Positions 1-8,679 of a stretch of DNA of 60,344 bases are shown one piece after another. Position numbers and translations under genes: made by a program. Source of the DNA: an uncultured Jannaschia sp. (GTDB taxonomy: Bacteria > Pseudomonadota > Alphaproteobacteria > Rhodobacterales > Rhodobacteraceae); assembly GCF_947494025.1 (NCBI RefSeq), contig NZ_CANLTQ010000016.1, positions 1 through 60,344 on the forward strand. The letters run 5' to 3'. The notes beneath the pieces are model-generated. The model saw only the letters and a list, made by a program, of their open reading frames with translations, was not told where the DNA came from and searched no databases. Positions within the stretch are counted from its first letter, which is position 1. Every line of letters starts with the position of its first letter.

Positions 1-852
<852 letters not shown>

Positions 853-859
853 TCCAAAC

Positions 860-891
860 CAATCAGCCTCCGGGAAACTCGGGGCGGTTCA
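860..891. repeat. Right terminal inverted repeat of the IS3-family element
   Basis: The bases after the OrfB stop end in GGGGCGGTTCA. Read from outside the element this is TGAACCGCCCC followed by GAGTTTCCC, the TGA-first terminus expected for IS3-family inverted repeats. The left partner is outside the window, so repeat identity and target duplication cannot be checked. Confidence 0.7.
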
Positions 892-1003
892 GAACCGATC
901 GTCCCGGGATCTCGCAGATATCAATCTCATTTCCCGCGACTTCGCCGTCGGTGGCTATAGATCAATCGGTTCGATCGGAAACGATCACAAGGTGTCTACC
1001 GGT

Positions 1004-1432
1004 ATGCGTTACGTCCTATTCCACGTCCTTGTCGTGACTCTCGTCGGGGGATGCCAACCTGCGACGGAACAGAGGGTCGCACCGACCACAGCGTCGGCAA
1101 GCTATCCTGTCCCTCCTGCGCAAGTGGCAAGCGGACCGACCGAAGGGTTTGAAAGCAACGCACAGGCACGTGCGACGCTGCTTCGTCGACACCAAGCTCA
1201 GATGGAGGGCTTCGACGCAGGTCTAGGTAACGAACGGCGCCAAAACATCCTACCTTCCGCGTCCGCCCAGTTGTCCATACCACCCGTTCGGACAGTCCCG
1301 CCCCAGGGGGAGATGTGCAGAGCGTCGATCGGCCCAAGCGGGGTCACGCGATACGTGCCGTGCAGCCGCACCTTGCCATCCTGCCAAGTCGCGATATTGA
1401 CCCAGCCTCGAGACTGCTTCTTTCGCTATTGA
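1004..1432 (+). CDS. Small predicted lipoprotein
   Basis: A 142-residue protein of unknown role. The N-terminus MRYVLFHVLVVTLVGGC is a short lipoprotein signal with lipobox LVGGC, so it is probably cleaved and lipidated at the Cys and anchored in the inner or outer membrane. The rest is Pro/Ser/Thr/Gln rich with four late cysteines (around PQGEMCRA, YVPCSR, PSCQV and PRDCFF) that could pair in the periplasm. I chose ATG 1004 over GTG 992 because it places the signal peptide at the very start. It is a lone gene between an IS end and a toxin-antitoxin remnant; no family recognised. Confidence 0.6.
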   Translation: MRYVLFHVLVVTLVGGCQPATEQRVAPTTASASYPVPPAQVASGPTEGFESNAQARATLLRRHQAQMEGFDAGLGNERRQNILPSASAQLSIPPVRTVPPQGEMCRASIGPSGVTRYVPCSRTLPSCQVAILTQPRDCFFRY

Positions 1433-1606
1433 TTGCGCCGGGCCTGCGCGGCTGTGACTGCGACACGCTTCGCATCAAATGTTGTTCGCATCACGGGCCG
1501 TTTCTGACCCACCCTGACCGCTCAAGCGCGATCATTGACTCGGTCGGGACATAACCTTGGGCCAAAACTTCTGGTATCGTGGGGCGTTTCTGGCCATGAT
1601 CCGGTC

Positions 1607-1966
1607 ATGAGGATCGACCCTGCCGCTATGCTTGCGCGTCTGCGCGACCACCAAGTCGAGTTCGAAGGCATGGGCGTCCGTCATCTCGGGCTGTTCGGCT
1701 CGCAGGTTCGAGGCGACGCGGATGAGGCCTCGGATGTCGATGTCGCCGTTGTCTTTGATGAGGCCGTGCACGAGGAAGGGCTGGCCTACTTTGCCTGCCG
1801 GCAGCGCGTCGCGGACCGATTGTCCGTGATCCTCGCCGCGGAGATAGATCTGTCGGACGAGGCTATGCAGCGGCCGCTCGTCCGCGAGGCCTACGAGACC
1901 GACCGGGTCTATGCCTTCAAGCGACCCGGTCCGCCGGTTCCGGGACATCGAAGGCTACTTGGATGA
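1607..1966 (+). CDS. MNT-type minimal nucleotidyltransferase (antitoxin of a MNT/HEPN pair)
   Basis: A 119-residue minimal nucleotidyltransferase. The pol-beta signature GS-x(10)-D-x-D is present in LFGSQVRGDADEASDVDVAVV, split as GSQVRG then SDVDV. In MntA/HepT-type systems this protein neutralises a HEPN RNase by nucleotidylating it. ATG 1607 is preferred over an upstream start at 1535 because MRIDPAAML begins the usual family N-terminus. The HEPN partner starts inside its 3' end (1911) but is broken, so the antitoxin is probably an orphan. The protein is much too small and of the wrong family to be a cyclic-dinucleotide synthase. Confidence 0.8.
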   Translation: MRIDPAAMLARLRDHQVEFEGMGVRHLGLFGSQVRGDADEASDVDVAVVFDEAVHEEGLAYFACRQRVADRLSVILAAEIDLSDEAMQRPLVREAYETDRVYAFKRPGPPVPGHRRLLG

Positions 1967-2125
1967 CTACGATTTCGCCCGGTTTGCGCAAAAACCCCGG
2001 GCGCCGTCGAGCACTACGTGCGATGCGTCACCAAGGCCGCGATCAAGACCCCAAAAGACCCAATCGTGCATACTTGGATATTTTGTAGAACGTTCGACGA
2101 ACAATCTATTCGCCTGACTGGCTGA
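1911..2125 (+). pseudogene. HEPN (DUF86/HepT-like) toxin remnant with frameshift
   Basis: The reading frame begins MPSSDPVRRFRDI, the typical start of DUF86 HEPN toxins, and overlaps the MNT gene as in intact pairs. After FARFAQ the frame shifts at the run AAAAACCCC near 1990-2000. The family-like stretch AVEHYVRCVTKAAIK then continues in another frame, up to TGA 2123-2125. Most of the HEPN domain, including the region where the RNase R-x(4)-H motif should lie, is missing. The toxin is therefore predicted to be dead by both frameshift and truncation; the right end runs into a convergent gene. Confidence 0.7.
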
Positions 2126-2555
2126 GGTACAAGGCGACATCTTCGGCGGAGAACTTGTATCCGCGGCCGTCGGCGACGCGTTCGACGCTGATCGGATATT
2201 TCGGGCGGTTGGGATTTATGGCGGTGATGCGGAAGGTTTCGCCGCCGGTCCTGAAGATGCGGGCGTAGTCGGAGGGTTCCAGTCCGAAGCTGCTCGCCAG
2301 TGCCTCGAACAGAGTCCTTTCCGGGGAGAAGAGCGATCCGTCCGGTGTCGGGATCCCGACACGGAACGCGATGTCAAAGCCGTGGCGCAAGTCGATCTCG
2401 CTCAGATCGCCGCCTTCCACGGCAAGCCCATGGGTCTCGGCGACGCGTCGGCATGCGGCCAGAAGGTCTCGCCGGAGATGTTCGCAGAGAGCCGGGGTCA
2501 GATTGCGAGGCGGGGCGGGCTTGGCCATCGTCGTCGCCTTGCTCTTCTTCGTCAT
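2106..2555 (-). CDS. Hypothetical protein next to a resolvase remnant
   Basis: A 149-residue protein (ATG at 2555; a GTG at 2558 is also possible) starting MTKKSKATTMAKPAPPRNL and ending in TAG. It contains a central LRHGFDIAFRVG stretch and a C-terminal YKFSAEDVALYL. No catalytic motif, signal or membrane segment is visible. Its start overlaps the stop of the upstream resolvase fragment, so it was probably co-transcribed with that resolvase, an arrangement common for small accessory genes carried with Pin/Hin-type recombinases. Function unknown. Confidence 0.55.
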   Translation of the reverse strand: MTKKSKATTMAKPAPPRNLTPALCEHLRRDLLAACRRVAETHGLAVEGGDLSEIDLRHGFDIAFRVGIPTPDGSLFSPERTLFEALASSFGLEPSDYARIFRTGGETFRITAINPNRPKYPISVERVADGRGYKFSAEDVALYLSQSGE

Positions 2556-2770
2556 CACATCGAGACCTTTGCCTTGTAAACGGTTCCGCGGGGAATCCCC
2601 ATCTCGCGGGCGATTTCCGTCGGGGACAGTCCCTTGGAGAGAAGCGCCCTGATCCCGTCCATATCGATATTGGGCGGACGTCCGCGATAGACGCCCCGGT
2701 GTTTGGCGGCGGCGATGCCCTTGGCCTGCCGCTCACGCCGCAAATTGGTCTCGAACTCGGCGAAGTCATG
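2555..2770 (-). pseudogene. C-terminal fragment of a Pin/Hin-like serine resolvase
   Basis: The conceptual product runs HDFAEFETNLRRERQAKGI, then YRGRPPNID and an HTH, LSPTEIAREMGIPRGTVYKA. This is the end of helix E and the DNA-binding domain of a resolvase/invertase. The catalytic N-terminal 120 or so residues, with the nucleophilic serine, are absent, because the frame is cut off against the stop of the TPR gene at 2780. It cannot recombine DNA. It marks an old recombination junction at about 2770-2780. Confidence 0.8.
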
Positions 2771-2779
2771 GCGACGAGA

Positions 2780-3688
2780 TCAATGCAGCGGCACGTCGGG
2801 TCGACCGCCTCGCAGCCGCGGTTTCAGACGTTTCGTTGCCTCCGTCAGCCAGTCGACGGCCCCGGGCGTCTCGGACCAGGCAAAGCCGTATTCCTCGACG
2901 TAGTAGGCAGCCTCGTCTTCGCCGCCGAGCGTGTAGTATCCCGTATCCTCATAGCGAATACGGTTTTTCCGCGCGAGCAGAGTCGGCACGTGGTGATTGC
3001 ACTCCCAGGCGTCCTCGACAGCCCGTCGGGCAACACTTCCATCGTCCGACTTTCGGAAAGCGAAGAGCGCCTGCGTGTACCGGATGAACGTACTGGCCTC
3101 GTCGCTGTGCGCGCGCAGAAGGTCTTCGGCACCGGCGTCATCATGCATGGCTAAGAGCCAGGCGAGCAGCACGGATCTCAGTCCCTGGTTGTCGCCTGGA
3201 TTGAGGACGAGCATCTCGCGCAGATGCCCGATCGCGGCGTCCCGGTCGCCGGCTTGCCACAAGTCCTCGGCCAGACGGTGTCGGGCCCGCATGTAGGGCC
3301 GGGTTTCCAGAAATCCCCAGAAATGCCCCGCGTACTCGCCGAAACCATCCTCGCCGAGCGCCAGTTCACCGGCCTTGACAGCGCGCTCGAGAAAGTCCCG
3401 TCGGTCCTTCGCGCCGAGCGACGGACGCTCGGCCAGGATAAGCCAGGCATCCGCGCAGAACGGAGAGAGCTTCAGGGCCTGGCGAGCAAGCGCTGAGCGG
3501 CTGCGGCCATCCGGGGTGTCCCATGCCTCGTAAACGAGGTCCTGTGCCTCATCGAGAGCGTCGTCGCCTGGCCCCGCGCCGAGGTCTCTCCAGATACGTT
3601 CGAGCGCCGTCGGATCGGGCAGCTTCAGCAGCTCGCCTCCGCCCGCGGCGCGGGGAGATGGCTTGCGGGGCTTCTTGGACGTGGGCAT
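2780..3688 (-). CDS. TPR-containing protein of unknown function
   Basis: A 302-residue soluble protein. After a basic N-terminus (MPTSKKPRKPSPRA) it shows tetratricopeptide-like helices, for example SRSALARQALKLSPFCADAW and DRDAAIGHLREMLVLNPGDN. A C-terminal part rich in aromatic residues follows (YEDTGYYTLGGEDEAAYYV). TPRs usually mediate protein-protein contacts; the partner is not evident. The C-terminus abuts the resolvase fragment. No signal peptide or membrane segment is seen. It is a complete gene on its own transcript. Confidence 0.7.
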   Translation of the reverse strand: MPTSKKPRKPSPRAAGGGELLKLPDPTALERIWRDLGAGPGDDALDEAQDLVYEAWDTPDGRSRSALARQALKLSPFCADAWLILAERPSLGAKDRRDFLERAVKAGELALGEDGFGEYAGHFWGFLETRPYMRARHRLAEDLWQAGDRDAAIGHLREMLVLNPGDNQGLRSVLLAWLLAMHDDAGAEDLLRAHSDEASTFIRYTQALFAFRKSDDGSVARRAVEDAWECNHHVPTLLARKNRIRYEDTGYYTLGGEDEAAYYVEEYGFAWSETPGAVDWLTEATKRLKPRLRGGRPDVPLH

Positions 3689-3983
3689 GGGGCGGCCCTT
3701 TCGTGCAACTTTTCGCAGCCAGCTTCGAGGGCCGAAAGGGTGAGGTCAACGCGAAGATCGTTCTTCACAGGTTATGCAAAAAGTCGGAACGTGCACGTTC
3801 GAGCCTGTTGGGCCCTATCGTCCCAGCAACCGACGCGGCTTACAGGGTCCGTGCCTTCTAGCGATCCCGTCCGCCAAGGGAGATCGGTGTCGCGGGAGGC
3901 GAGCCAGGACCGTCGAACCCGAACATCGAATATTGGGCTTTGCCATCCTGACTGTCCTGTCAGGACGCTTCATCTCCGCCCGC
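3689..3983. other. Intergenic stretch without a supported gene
   Basis: Frames crossing this stretch have low-complexity Arg/Ser-rich translations typical of non-coding GC-rich DNA. It must contain the promoter of the TPR gene (which reads leftward) and the end of the AbrB-like gene. I see no clear hairpin or RNA gene. Confidence 0.4.
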
Positions 3984-4580
3984 CTAGACCGTCCCTGCTC
4001 GATCCCCGTTCTCGTCGCTTGCTCCGCGCAATCTTGATCGCAAGTCGCGCAGGTCCGCATGATCCTCTGCTGCCATCTCGACACGCCCATCCGATCCGCA
4101 GATGAAGCGGACCCCTTGGTCCGGTCCGAGGGCCAAGGCATCCAGTGCGGCCCGAGGAACCGTCACCCGACCCGCGGGCGTGACGATTGCAGGTCGGTCG
4201 ACCCATTCGGTGCCGTCACCGTCCTCGCCGTCCCGCGGGCGCAGGCTCGCCATTCGCGCGGTGACGTGCGGCTCGGCCTCCTCCCAAGAGCAACCCAGTT
4301 CTGCCGCCACTTCCGAAACGAGGGCCGACCGGTCATGTTCGGATCCCTGCAGCGCGCCGAGCGTCCGCTGCAAGAACACAAAGGCTGAAGCGATGTCGCG
4401 GTAACCCAGCTGCGCGGCGCGCTCGAAGGCCCGCGCGTCGAGGAGTTGGTCGAGCGCGTCGAGCGCCTGGCGCATCTCGTCGGTCGCCTGTGCGACGCCG
4501 GCAACATCCATGATCAAGGTGTCGTCGAGCCGCGCGATCTCCGCTGCGCGGGCCTCGAAGATGGTGTCAGGATCGGTCAC
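3984..4580 (-). CDS. Hypothetical protein with a C-terminal AbrB/SpoVT-like segment
   Basis: A 198-residue acidic protein starting at GTG 4580 and ending in TAG. Residues about 1-120 are helical without a known motif. From about 130, VTPAGRVTVPRAALDALAL followed by GPDQGVRF resembles a swapped-hairpin AbrB DNA-binding domain (pattern G-R-V-T-V-P). The C-terminal tail is charged. A DNA-binding or antitoxin-like role is possible, but no adjacent toxin is obvious; the PIN/HTH pair immediately upstream has its own partner. Its position 25 bases downstream of the PIN gene, on the same strand, suggests co-transcription. Confidence 0.6.
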   Translation of the reverse strand: MTDPDTIFEARAAEIARLDDTLIMDVAGVAQATDEMRQALDALDQLLDARAFERAAQLGYRDIASAFVFLQRTLGALQGSEHDRSALVSEVAAELGCSWEEAEPHVTARMASLRPRDGEDGDGTEWVDRPAIVTPAGRVTVPRAALDALALGPDQGVRFICGSDGRVEMAAEDHADLRDLRSRLRGASDENGDRAGTV

Positions 4581-4604
4581 AGCGCATCTCCGGGCATCCC
4601 GAGG

Positions 4605-5183
4605 TTACAGATAATCACGCAGCGGCATCAGCCGGGATGCGAGGCGCGGCATCTGCTTCTGTCGCAGCATCATCAGATACTCGGCAGCGGACGGCGCCGC
4701 GCGTAATCCCGCCCGATGTTCCCGCAGAACGACCAGAGCCGGCCCTTCGTAATGCTCGAACGTGCCGGCCAGGAACGCGTCGGCCGTACCTGCCTCGATG
4801 CCGAACCGATCCAGCTCCGCCGCGGGGAAGTGCTTGATGTTGTCTGTGACGATGTAGTTGGCCGAGCCCGCGATGGCCGCCGCGACGACGTGGCGGTCAT
4901 CCAGGTCTGGCAGGGCGATCGCCTCGACGAACGCCTCGTACTCCGTCTCGATCCAGGCGCTGGCGAAGTGCGTGCGCATGAGGCCATCCGTCCGGCGCAG
5001 CGCCTTCTCCTGGTCTGGATACTGCGAGATCGCGTTCGTGAGCCATTCCTGCTGAATGCGCTCGGTCCAGCTTGCCCGATACAGATCGGCCTCGAAGAAC
5101 CGCAGCAGCAAATCGCGCTTCATGTTCGGAAAGAGGACGCTCGCGTCGAGAATGGCCGTGTAGCGATTGGCCGCGGGGATCAC
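4605..5183 (-). CDS. PIN-domain toxin (RNase)
   Basis: A 192-residue PIN protein of the larger 'PIN_3' type. The acidic residues expected to bind Mg2+ are visible in AILDASVLFP, in the EY/E region (IETEYEAFV), and in PDLDDRHVVAAAI and NYIVTDNIKHFP. It starts at GTG 5183, overlapping the antitoxin stop by four bases (GTGA), the usual coupling of antitoxin-toxin pairs. A longer frame extends upstream to 5702 but its first half is the antitoxin gene read out of frame. Expected role: cleavage of tRNA or mRNA when released from the HTH antitoxin. Confidence 0.82.
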   Translation of the reverse strand: MIPAANRYTAILDASVLFPNMKRDLLLRFFEADLYRASWTERIQQEWLTNAISQYPDQEKALRRTDGLMRTHFASAWIETEYEAFVEAIALPDLDDRHVVAAAIAGSANYIVTDNIKHFPAAELDRFGIEAGTADAFLAGTFEHYEGPALVVLREHRAGLRAAPSAAEYLMMLRQKQMPRLASRLMPLRDYL

Positions 5184-5623
5184 GTGGGGTCGAGCGCGTC
5201 TGCGATGTCCTGCATCTCCTGCAGCGCCGCCTTCCGGCTCGCACCACGCCGGGCCTTGTACTCCAGCACGTCCCGGAGGGCGACCCGGCGATGCGTCCCG
5301 ACCATCTCGTGATCGATCTCGCCATTCTGCAGCAGCTTGATGAGATGCGGCCGGGAAACGTTGAGAAGGTCCGCGGCCTCCTGCGTCGTCAGACGCCGTG
5401 ATATGGGCGCATAGGTCACGGTCTCGCCCCGGGCGACGATGCTGAGAAGGTCGGTGATGAGCCCGACGAGGGAGCTCGACAACAGGGCCTCCCCGATCGG
5501 CAGGGCCCCGTTCGCGGTCCGGCTGTTCTCGATCGCCGTCAGCGCTTCGGCGGCGCTGTCGGTCTCCTCGGCCGTGGGCAAGCGGTCGCCGAAATCGGCG
5601 AGGACGAAGTTCGGTTCGGTCAT
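5180..5623 (-). CDS. HTH (excisionase/MerR-like) antitoxin of the PIN toxin
   Basis: A 147-residue protein with a winged helix-turn-helix of the excisionase type, LTTQEAADLLNVSRPHLIKL, near residue 95, followed by MVGTHRRVALRDVLEY. This domain pairs with PIN_3 toxins and represses its own promoter. I chose ATG 5623 (MTEPNFVLADFG) because GGGAGA lies seven bases upstream; ATG 5677 would add an unlikely leader. The C-terminal helix (RKAALQEMQDIADAL) probably wraps around the toxin. Confidence 0.8.
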   Translation of the reverse strand: MTEPNFVLADFGDRLPTAEETDSAAEALTAIENSRTANGALPIGEALLSSSLVGLITDLLSIVARGETVTYAPISRRLTTQEAADLLNVSRPHLIKLLQNGEIDHEMVGTHRRVALRDVLEYKARRGASRKAALQEMQDIADALDPT

Positions 5624-5786
5624 GTCGGTCTCCCGTGCCGGCGCAACAGGACGAGTCTCCGCGCCTTGGCTTTTCATATGTGCCAGCTGGCACCCGTATC
5701 AAACGAAATATTCGAAGCAGTCGAATTAATCGAAAGGCGACGGGATCGATGGCGCCTTGCTGTGATCGCTGTACGGGAGCCCCTGC

Positions 5787-6374
5787 TCACCACAGCCCGT
5801 CGAACCGTGTCGCCGCCGTGCGCGTGTAATGCGCGGTGTGACGCGGGTCGCGGTGCCCGAGCCAGTCCTGGATGAGCCGAAGGTCGTGCTTCCTGTTCGC
5901 CAGTGCAAAGCCGCAGGAATGGCGCAGCATATGGGGATGGACGTGTCCGAGACCGGCGCGCTCGCCGGCAGCCTTGATGACGTAGTTCACCGCCTGCCGG
6001 GTGAGCGGCTGGCGACGCTCGGAGACGAAGAGCCAGGGCAGGTCGTCGTCGCGTCGCGCAAGCCATCGCTTGATGGCGCGGAGTTCGTCGCCGGCAACGG
6101 GGTGCTCGACGCTGAGCCCCTTCTTGAGCCGCGCGACCCAGAGCCGGGACTGCAGGAGATCGACGTGCTCCCGGCGCAGGGCGACGGCCTCGGAGACGCG
6201 AAGCCCGTGGCGGAACATCATCAGGAGTAGGAGATGATCGCGGACGCCGTGCCGGCCCTTCTTGGCAGCCTGGAGGAGCCGATCGACCTGCGGCTGTCCA
6301 AGGTAGTCCCGGCCGCGCTCGTGGGCGTCCGCGGCGTTGCCGTCGGCACTCTTGACACTTCGCCGGTTGGTCAT
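5787..6374 (-). CDS. Small tyrosine recombinase (FimB/FimE size class)
   Basis: A 195-residue phage-type integrase consisting almost only of the catalytic domain. All conserved residues are visible: Arg in FRHGLRVSEA (59), Lys in ARLKKG (84/85), HxxR in HPHMLRHS (148/151), His in WLGHRDPRHT (174) and nucleophilic Tyr in AHYTRTA (183). The short length without an N-terminal core-binding domain is like FimB/FimE invertases and some small island integrases. No invertible segment flanked by obvious inverted repeats was found beside it, so whether it inverts, excises or is a passenger is open. It probably has its own promoter in the 6375-6500 gap. Confidence 0.88.
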   Translation of the reverse strand: MTNRRSVKSADGNAADAHERGRDYLGQPQVDRLLQAAKKGRHGVRDHLLLLMMFRHGLRVSEAVALRREHVDLLQSRLWVARLKKGLSVEHPVAGDELRAIKRWLARRDDDLPWLFVSERRQPLTRQAVNYVIKAAGERAGLGHVHPHMLRHSCGFALANRKHDLRLIQDWLGHRDPRHTAHYTRTAATRFDGLW

Positions 6375-6462
6375 TGTTCCGTCGCGCTCCGCAAGCCCCT
6401 GCCCTATCTAGGTCTTCGTAGCACGACTTTTTACACTAGGCACCTTTCGTAAAGAGTTTGTT

Positions 6463-6478
6463 GGCCTCTTTTGAGGCC
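6463..6478. terminator. Perfect 6-bp hairpin between recombinase and BRCT-like gene
   Basis: GGCCTC and GAGGCC are separated by TTTT. The hairpin lies 25 bases past the stop of the leftward BRCT-like gene and could end its transcript, but no strong U-run follows on either strand, so an intrinsic terminator is only suggested. Confidence 0.4.
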
Positions 6479-6502
6479 GATAGCAGCCCTAGCCGTGGCC
6501 GC

Positions 6503-7003
6503 TTACTGCTTCGCGGGCTCCGTCAGGTCCGTTTGGTTTACCGTCGAGAGCGGCCTGATCGCCATGGCCGCCGCTATCAGATCGTCGTCACTGTCAGATA
6601 TATTCAGATCACGCCGCGCCTCGGGATCGGTCGTGGCATGAACACCGTGCAAAGCAAGGACCAGGAATTGCGCACCGCTCATCATCGGCACGTCATTGCG
6701 TCGCGCAGCCGCGATCTTCTTCTCTCCGGGCTCCGCGCCGACGACGAGGATTGCGGTGCTCTTCGCCATACCGCTCATCACCCGATAGGCGCCGGTCATC
6801 TCGGCTGCGTCCTTCAGGACGCTTTTCTGCGATGGAGTGAAGCCGGTGAGCGTGATCCGTGTGCGGGTATCTTCGGGCTTCTTTCGCGCGGCACCGAACG
6901 CATAGACATGATCCCACGCCTCTGCATCGCTCATGCCGTCGATCTCTTCTGCCGACAGATCGGACTTCGATCGAAGGATCTTCGAGACACGTTCCGATGG
7001 CAT
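6503..7003 (-). CDS. Stand-alone BRCT-like domain protein
   Basis: A 166-residue soluble protein. The middle (about residues 48-120) follows the BRCT pattern of bacterial NAD-dependent ligases: a first strand ITLTGFTPSQK, a helix, then Gly-Ala (MTGAYRV), a Ser/Lys/Thr stretch leading to ILVVGAEPGEKKIAAARRND, and VPMMSGAQFLVLAL. In LigA this fold binds DNA ends or phosphopeptides. Here it stands alone, flanked by a charged N-terminus and a tail of about 45 residues. It sits between a recombinase and the patatin/E2-E1-JAB locus, so it may belong to the mobile island, but its partner is unknown. Confidence 0.6.
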   Translation of the reverse strand: MPSERVSKILRSKSDLSAEEIDGMSDAEAWDHVYAFGAARKKPEDTRTRITLTGFTPSQKSVLKDAAEMTGAYRVMSGMAKSTAILVVGAEPGEKKIAAARRNDVPMMSGAQFLVLALHGVHATTDPEARRDLNISDSDDDLIAAAMAIRPLSTVNQTDLTEPAKQ

Positions 7004-7470
7004 AAAACCTCCGACTTAAGAACGGTCGCAAAAGATCGAGAAAACGCTAATTCCCGGTAAACGAAGCCGAACTCAGCGGATATTCCGCAGATGATCGAAG
7101 AGAGCGATCATGGCCCCTACGCACGCGGCCTCCTACATCACCACCCGGGACACTGTCCTACTGTTCGTGCCTGAAGGTCCTACGAACCGTTCTCCTGAAC
7201 GAAATACCCGGGAACTGTTCAACCCGGGAACGGCGCGTACCCTGCCTCGCCTCGGATACTCTCGTTTTCAAAAATCGAGGTTTGAATTAACGACTATGGG
7301 GCTGAACGGAATTGGTAATAGGGTTCAGCGGCGCTCCTGAGTGCCCAAAGCAGACCTTCTCCGGGAAGTTTAGCCACCGCGCAGTTCGAGCGGAGGGAAT
7401 TAGACTATTGTTCTGGTTGGTGAGAGACTGGGGCACAGCGGTTCGGTGAACCCCAGGTTGAACCACTGTT
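7004..7470. repeat. Gene-free stretch with GTTC/GAAC repeats
   Basis: No convincing gene (a 76-codon frame at 7110 has no recognisable features). Directly visible structure: CCCGGGAAC twice (7207-7215, 7223-7231); GCTGAAC/GTTCAGC inverted (7301-7307, 7323-7329); the palindromes GGTTC-ggt-GAACC (7440-7452) and GGTTgAACC (7456-7464) right after the patatin stop. These could be terminator elements, repressor sites or a recombination site at the edge of the defence locus. Confidence 0.45.
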
Positions 7471-8679
7471 CTATGCGAGCCCATCGTCCGCGGACTGGAT
7501 CGATGCACGGGGTGCGACCAGTTCGGGCAGGTATTGCGCGATCAGGGCTCGCGTCTGCTGCTCGCCCCGAAGGACGAGACGATCGATCCACGGTCCGGGC
7601 ATGGCCGAGAAATCCGTTGGGTAATCCTGCACGTCGCCTCGTGGCACGAGGTCCTGCGGCGAACAACTTAGCTGGGCGTCGTTCTGGTCGAGGAACGGCA
7701 TGGCGAACCCGCGGATCGCGCCCGCGTCACGCAGTTCATGAAGCCGCTTCACCGATGAGTTCTCGGCCCGGCGCGCGGTGCAATCATACGATGCGCTCAC
7801 CCGCCCGTACGGCCCGAACCCCGGGTCTTGCCGGGTAAGGCCGTAGCCGGCCCTACAGGCAATGATAGTATCGACCTTCGGGAACGGGAGGCTGATCTTC
7901 GGATCGCGGCCTGGCCAGAACGGTCCCAATCCGAGGTTGTCGTAGACCCCGCCATCCGTCAGCACGACCCGCTCTGGTGTGATTACCCCACGGTGCTCGA
8001 ACTTCGCATGGAGATCCAAGGGCGAGAGCCATAGCGGATACGCTGCCGAAGCCGCCACGGCGTATCCAAGCGTAGGATCGTTCGTAGCAAGGTGCCCGAA
8101 CCGGTAGCATCCGCTATGCGCCTTCGAGAAACGGAACGCCGACCGCGTTCGAAGCTCGGTTGCGTTCACGACCAGCGGCGGACGCCCGTCGGGAAGGTCC
8201 GATATTCGCAGGCCGTCGAACAGGTCGTCTTCGAAGACGGCCTGCAGGAGTGTGGTCATACTGATGGACTTTGGAAGCGGCTCGCGCCGCCGTCGCAGAT
8301 GAGCGTGCGATGGGTCGATGAACATGCGGTCCAAGGCCCCAAAGGTGGCTGCCGCGACCACGCGGGCGATCTGTTGGCCCGCCCGGCTCGTGCCCGTACC
8401 GAGAAGGTGCCAACCTAGCGAGGTGGACAGGGCCTTGCTGAGCGCCGGTCGGAGGAAGCCCCGCGCTAGGTGATGCCTCACGCGGTTCTCGAACGCGGCG
8501 AACGGCTCAACGCGGGCCGCGTAGAGGCCGCCGATGACGCTTCCGCCCGACACCGTCGAGATCATCTCCACCCTGGCAAGAATATCCATCTCGTGCAGCG
8601 CGCGCAGGCAGCCCAGATGGAACGCCAGCGCGCGGACGCCGCCACCTGACAGGCTGAGCCCGATCCGGGGGGCGGACAT
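7471..8679 (-). CDS. Patatin-like phospholipase, probable effector
   Basis: A 402-residue patatin-fold acyl hydrolase, third gene of the MBL / E2-E1-JAB / patatin operon. The oxyanion loop is GLSLSGGGVRALAFH (residues 7-21), the nucleophile Ser47 is in STVSGGSVIGG, and the dyad Asp242 is in LTDGGVYDN; all are intact, so an active lipase is predicted. No signal peptide, so it should attack the cytoplasmic face of the membrane. Patatin proteins such as CapV are membrane-degrading effectors of CBASS; no cyclic-nucleotide sensor domain could be recognised here. ATG 8679 shares its A with the upstream stop (TGATG), so translation is coupled; the longer frame to 8871 is antisense to nothing real and was rejected. 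Ends in TAG; C-terminus is DDGLA. Confidence 0.88.
   Translation of the reverse strand: MSAPRIGLSLSGGGVRALAFHLGCLRALHEMDILARVEMISTVSGGSVIGGLYAARVEPFAAFENRVRHHLARGFLRPALSKALSTSLGWHLLGTGTSRAGQQIARVVAAATFGALDRMFIDPSHAHLRRRREPLPKSISMTTLLQAVFEDDLFDGLRISDLPDGRPPLVVNATELRTRSAFRFSKAHSGCYRFGHLATNDPTLGYAVAASAAYPLWLSPLDLHAKFEHRGVITPERVVLTDGGVYDNLGLGPFWPGRDPKISLPFPKVDTIIACRAGYGLTRQDPGFGPYGRVSASYDCTARRAENSSVKRLHELRDAGAIRGFAMPFLDQNDAQLSCSPQDLVPRGDVQDYPTDFSAMPGPWIDRLVLRGEQQTRALIAQYLPELVAPRASIQSADDGLA

Noticed and set aside
3740-4105. 121-codon frame opposite the AbrB-like gene
   Set aside because: Arg/Ser/Pro-rich translation, overlaps a better-supported minus-strand gene.
5787-6374. Phase-variation (fim-like) invertible switch at the small recombinase
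   Set aside because: The enzyme has FimB size, but I found no pair of inverted repeats flanking a promoter-sized segment beside it.
7110-7340. 76-codon frame in the gap after the patatin gene
   Set aside because: No ribosome-binding site, no family features, and it runs through the repeats; probably chance.
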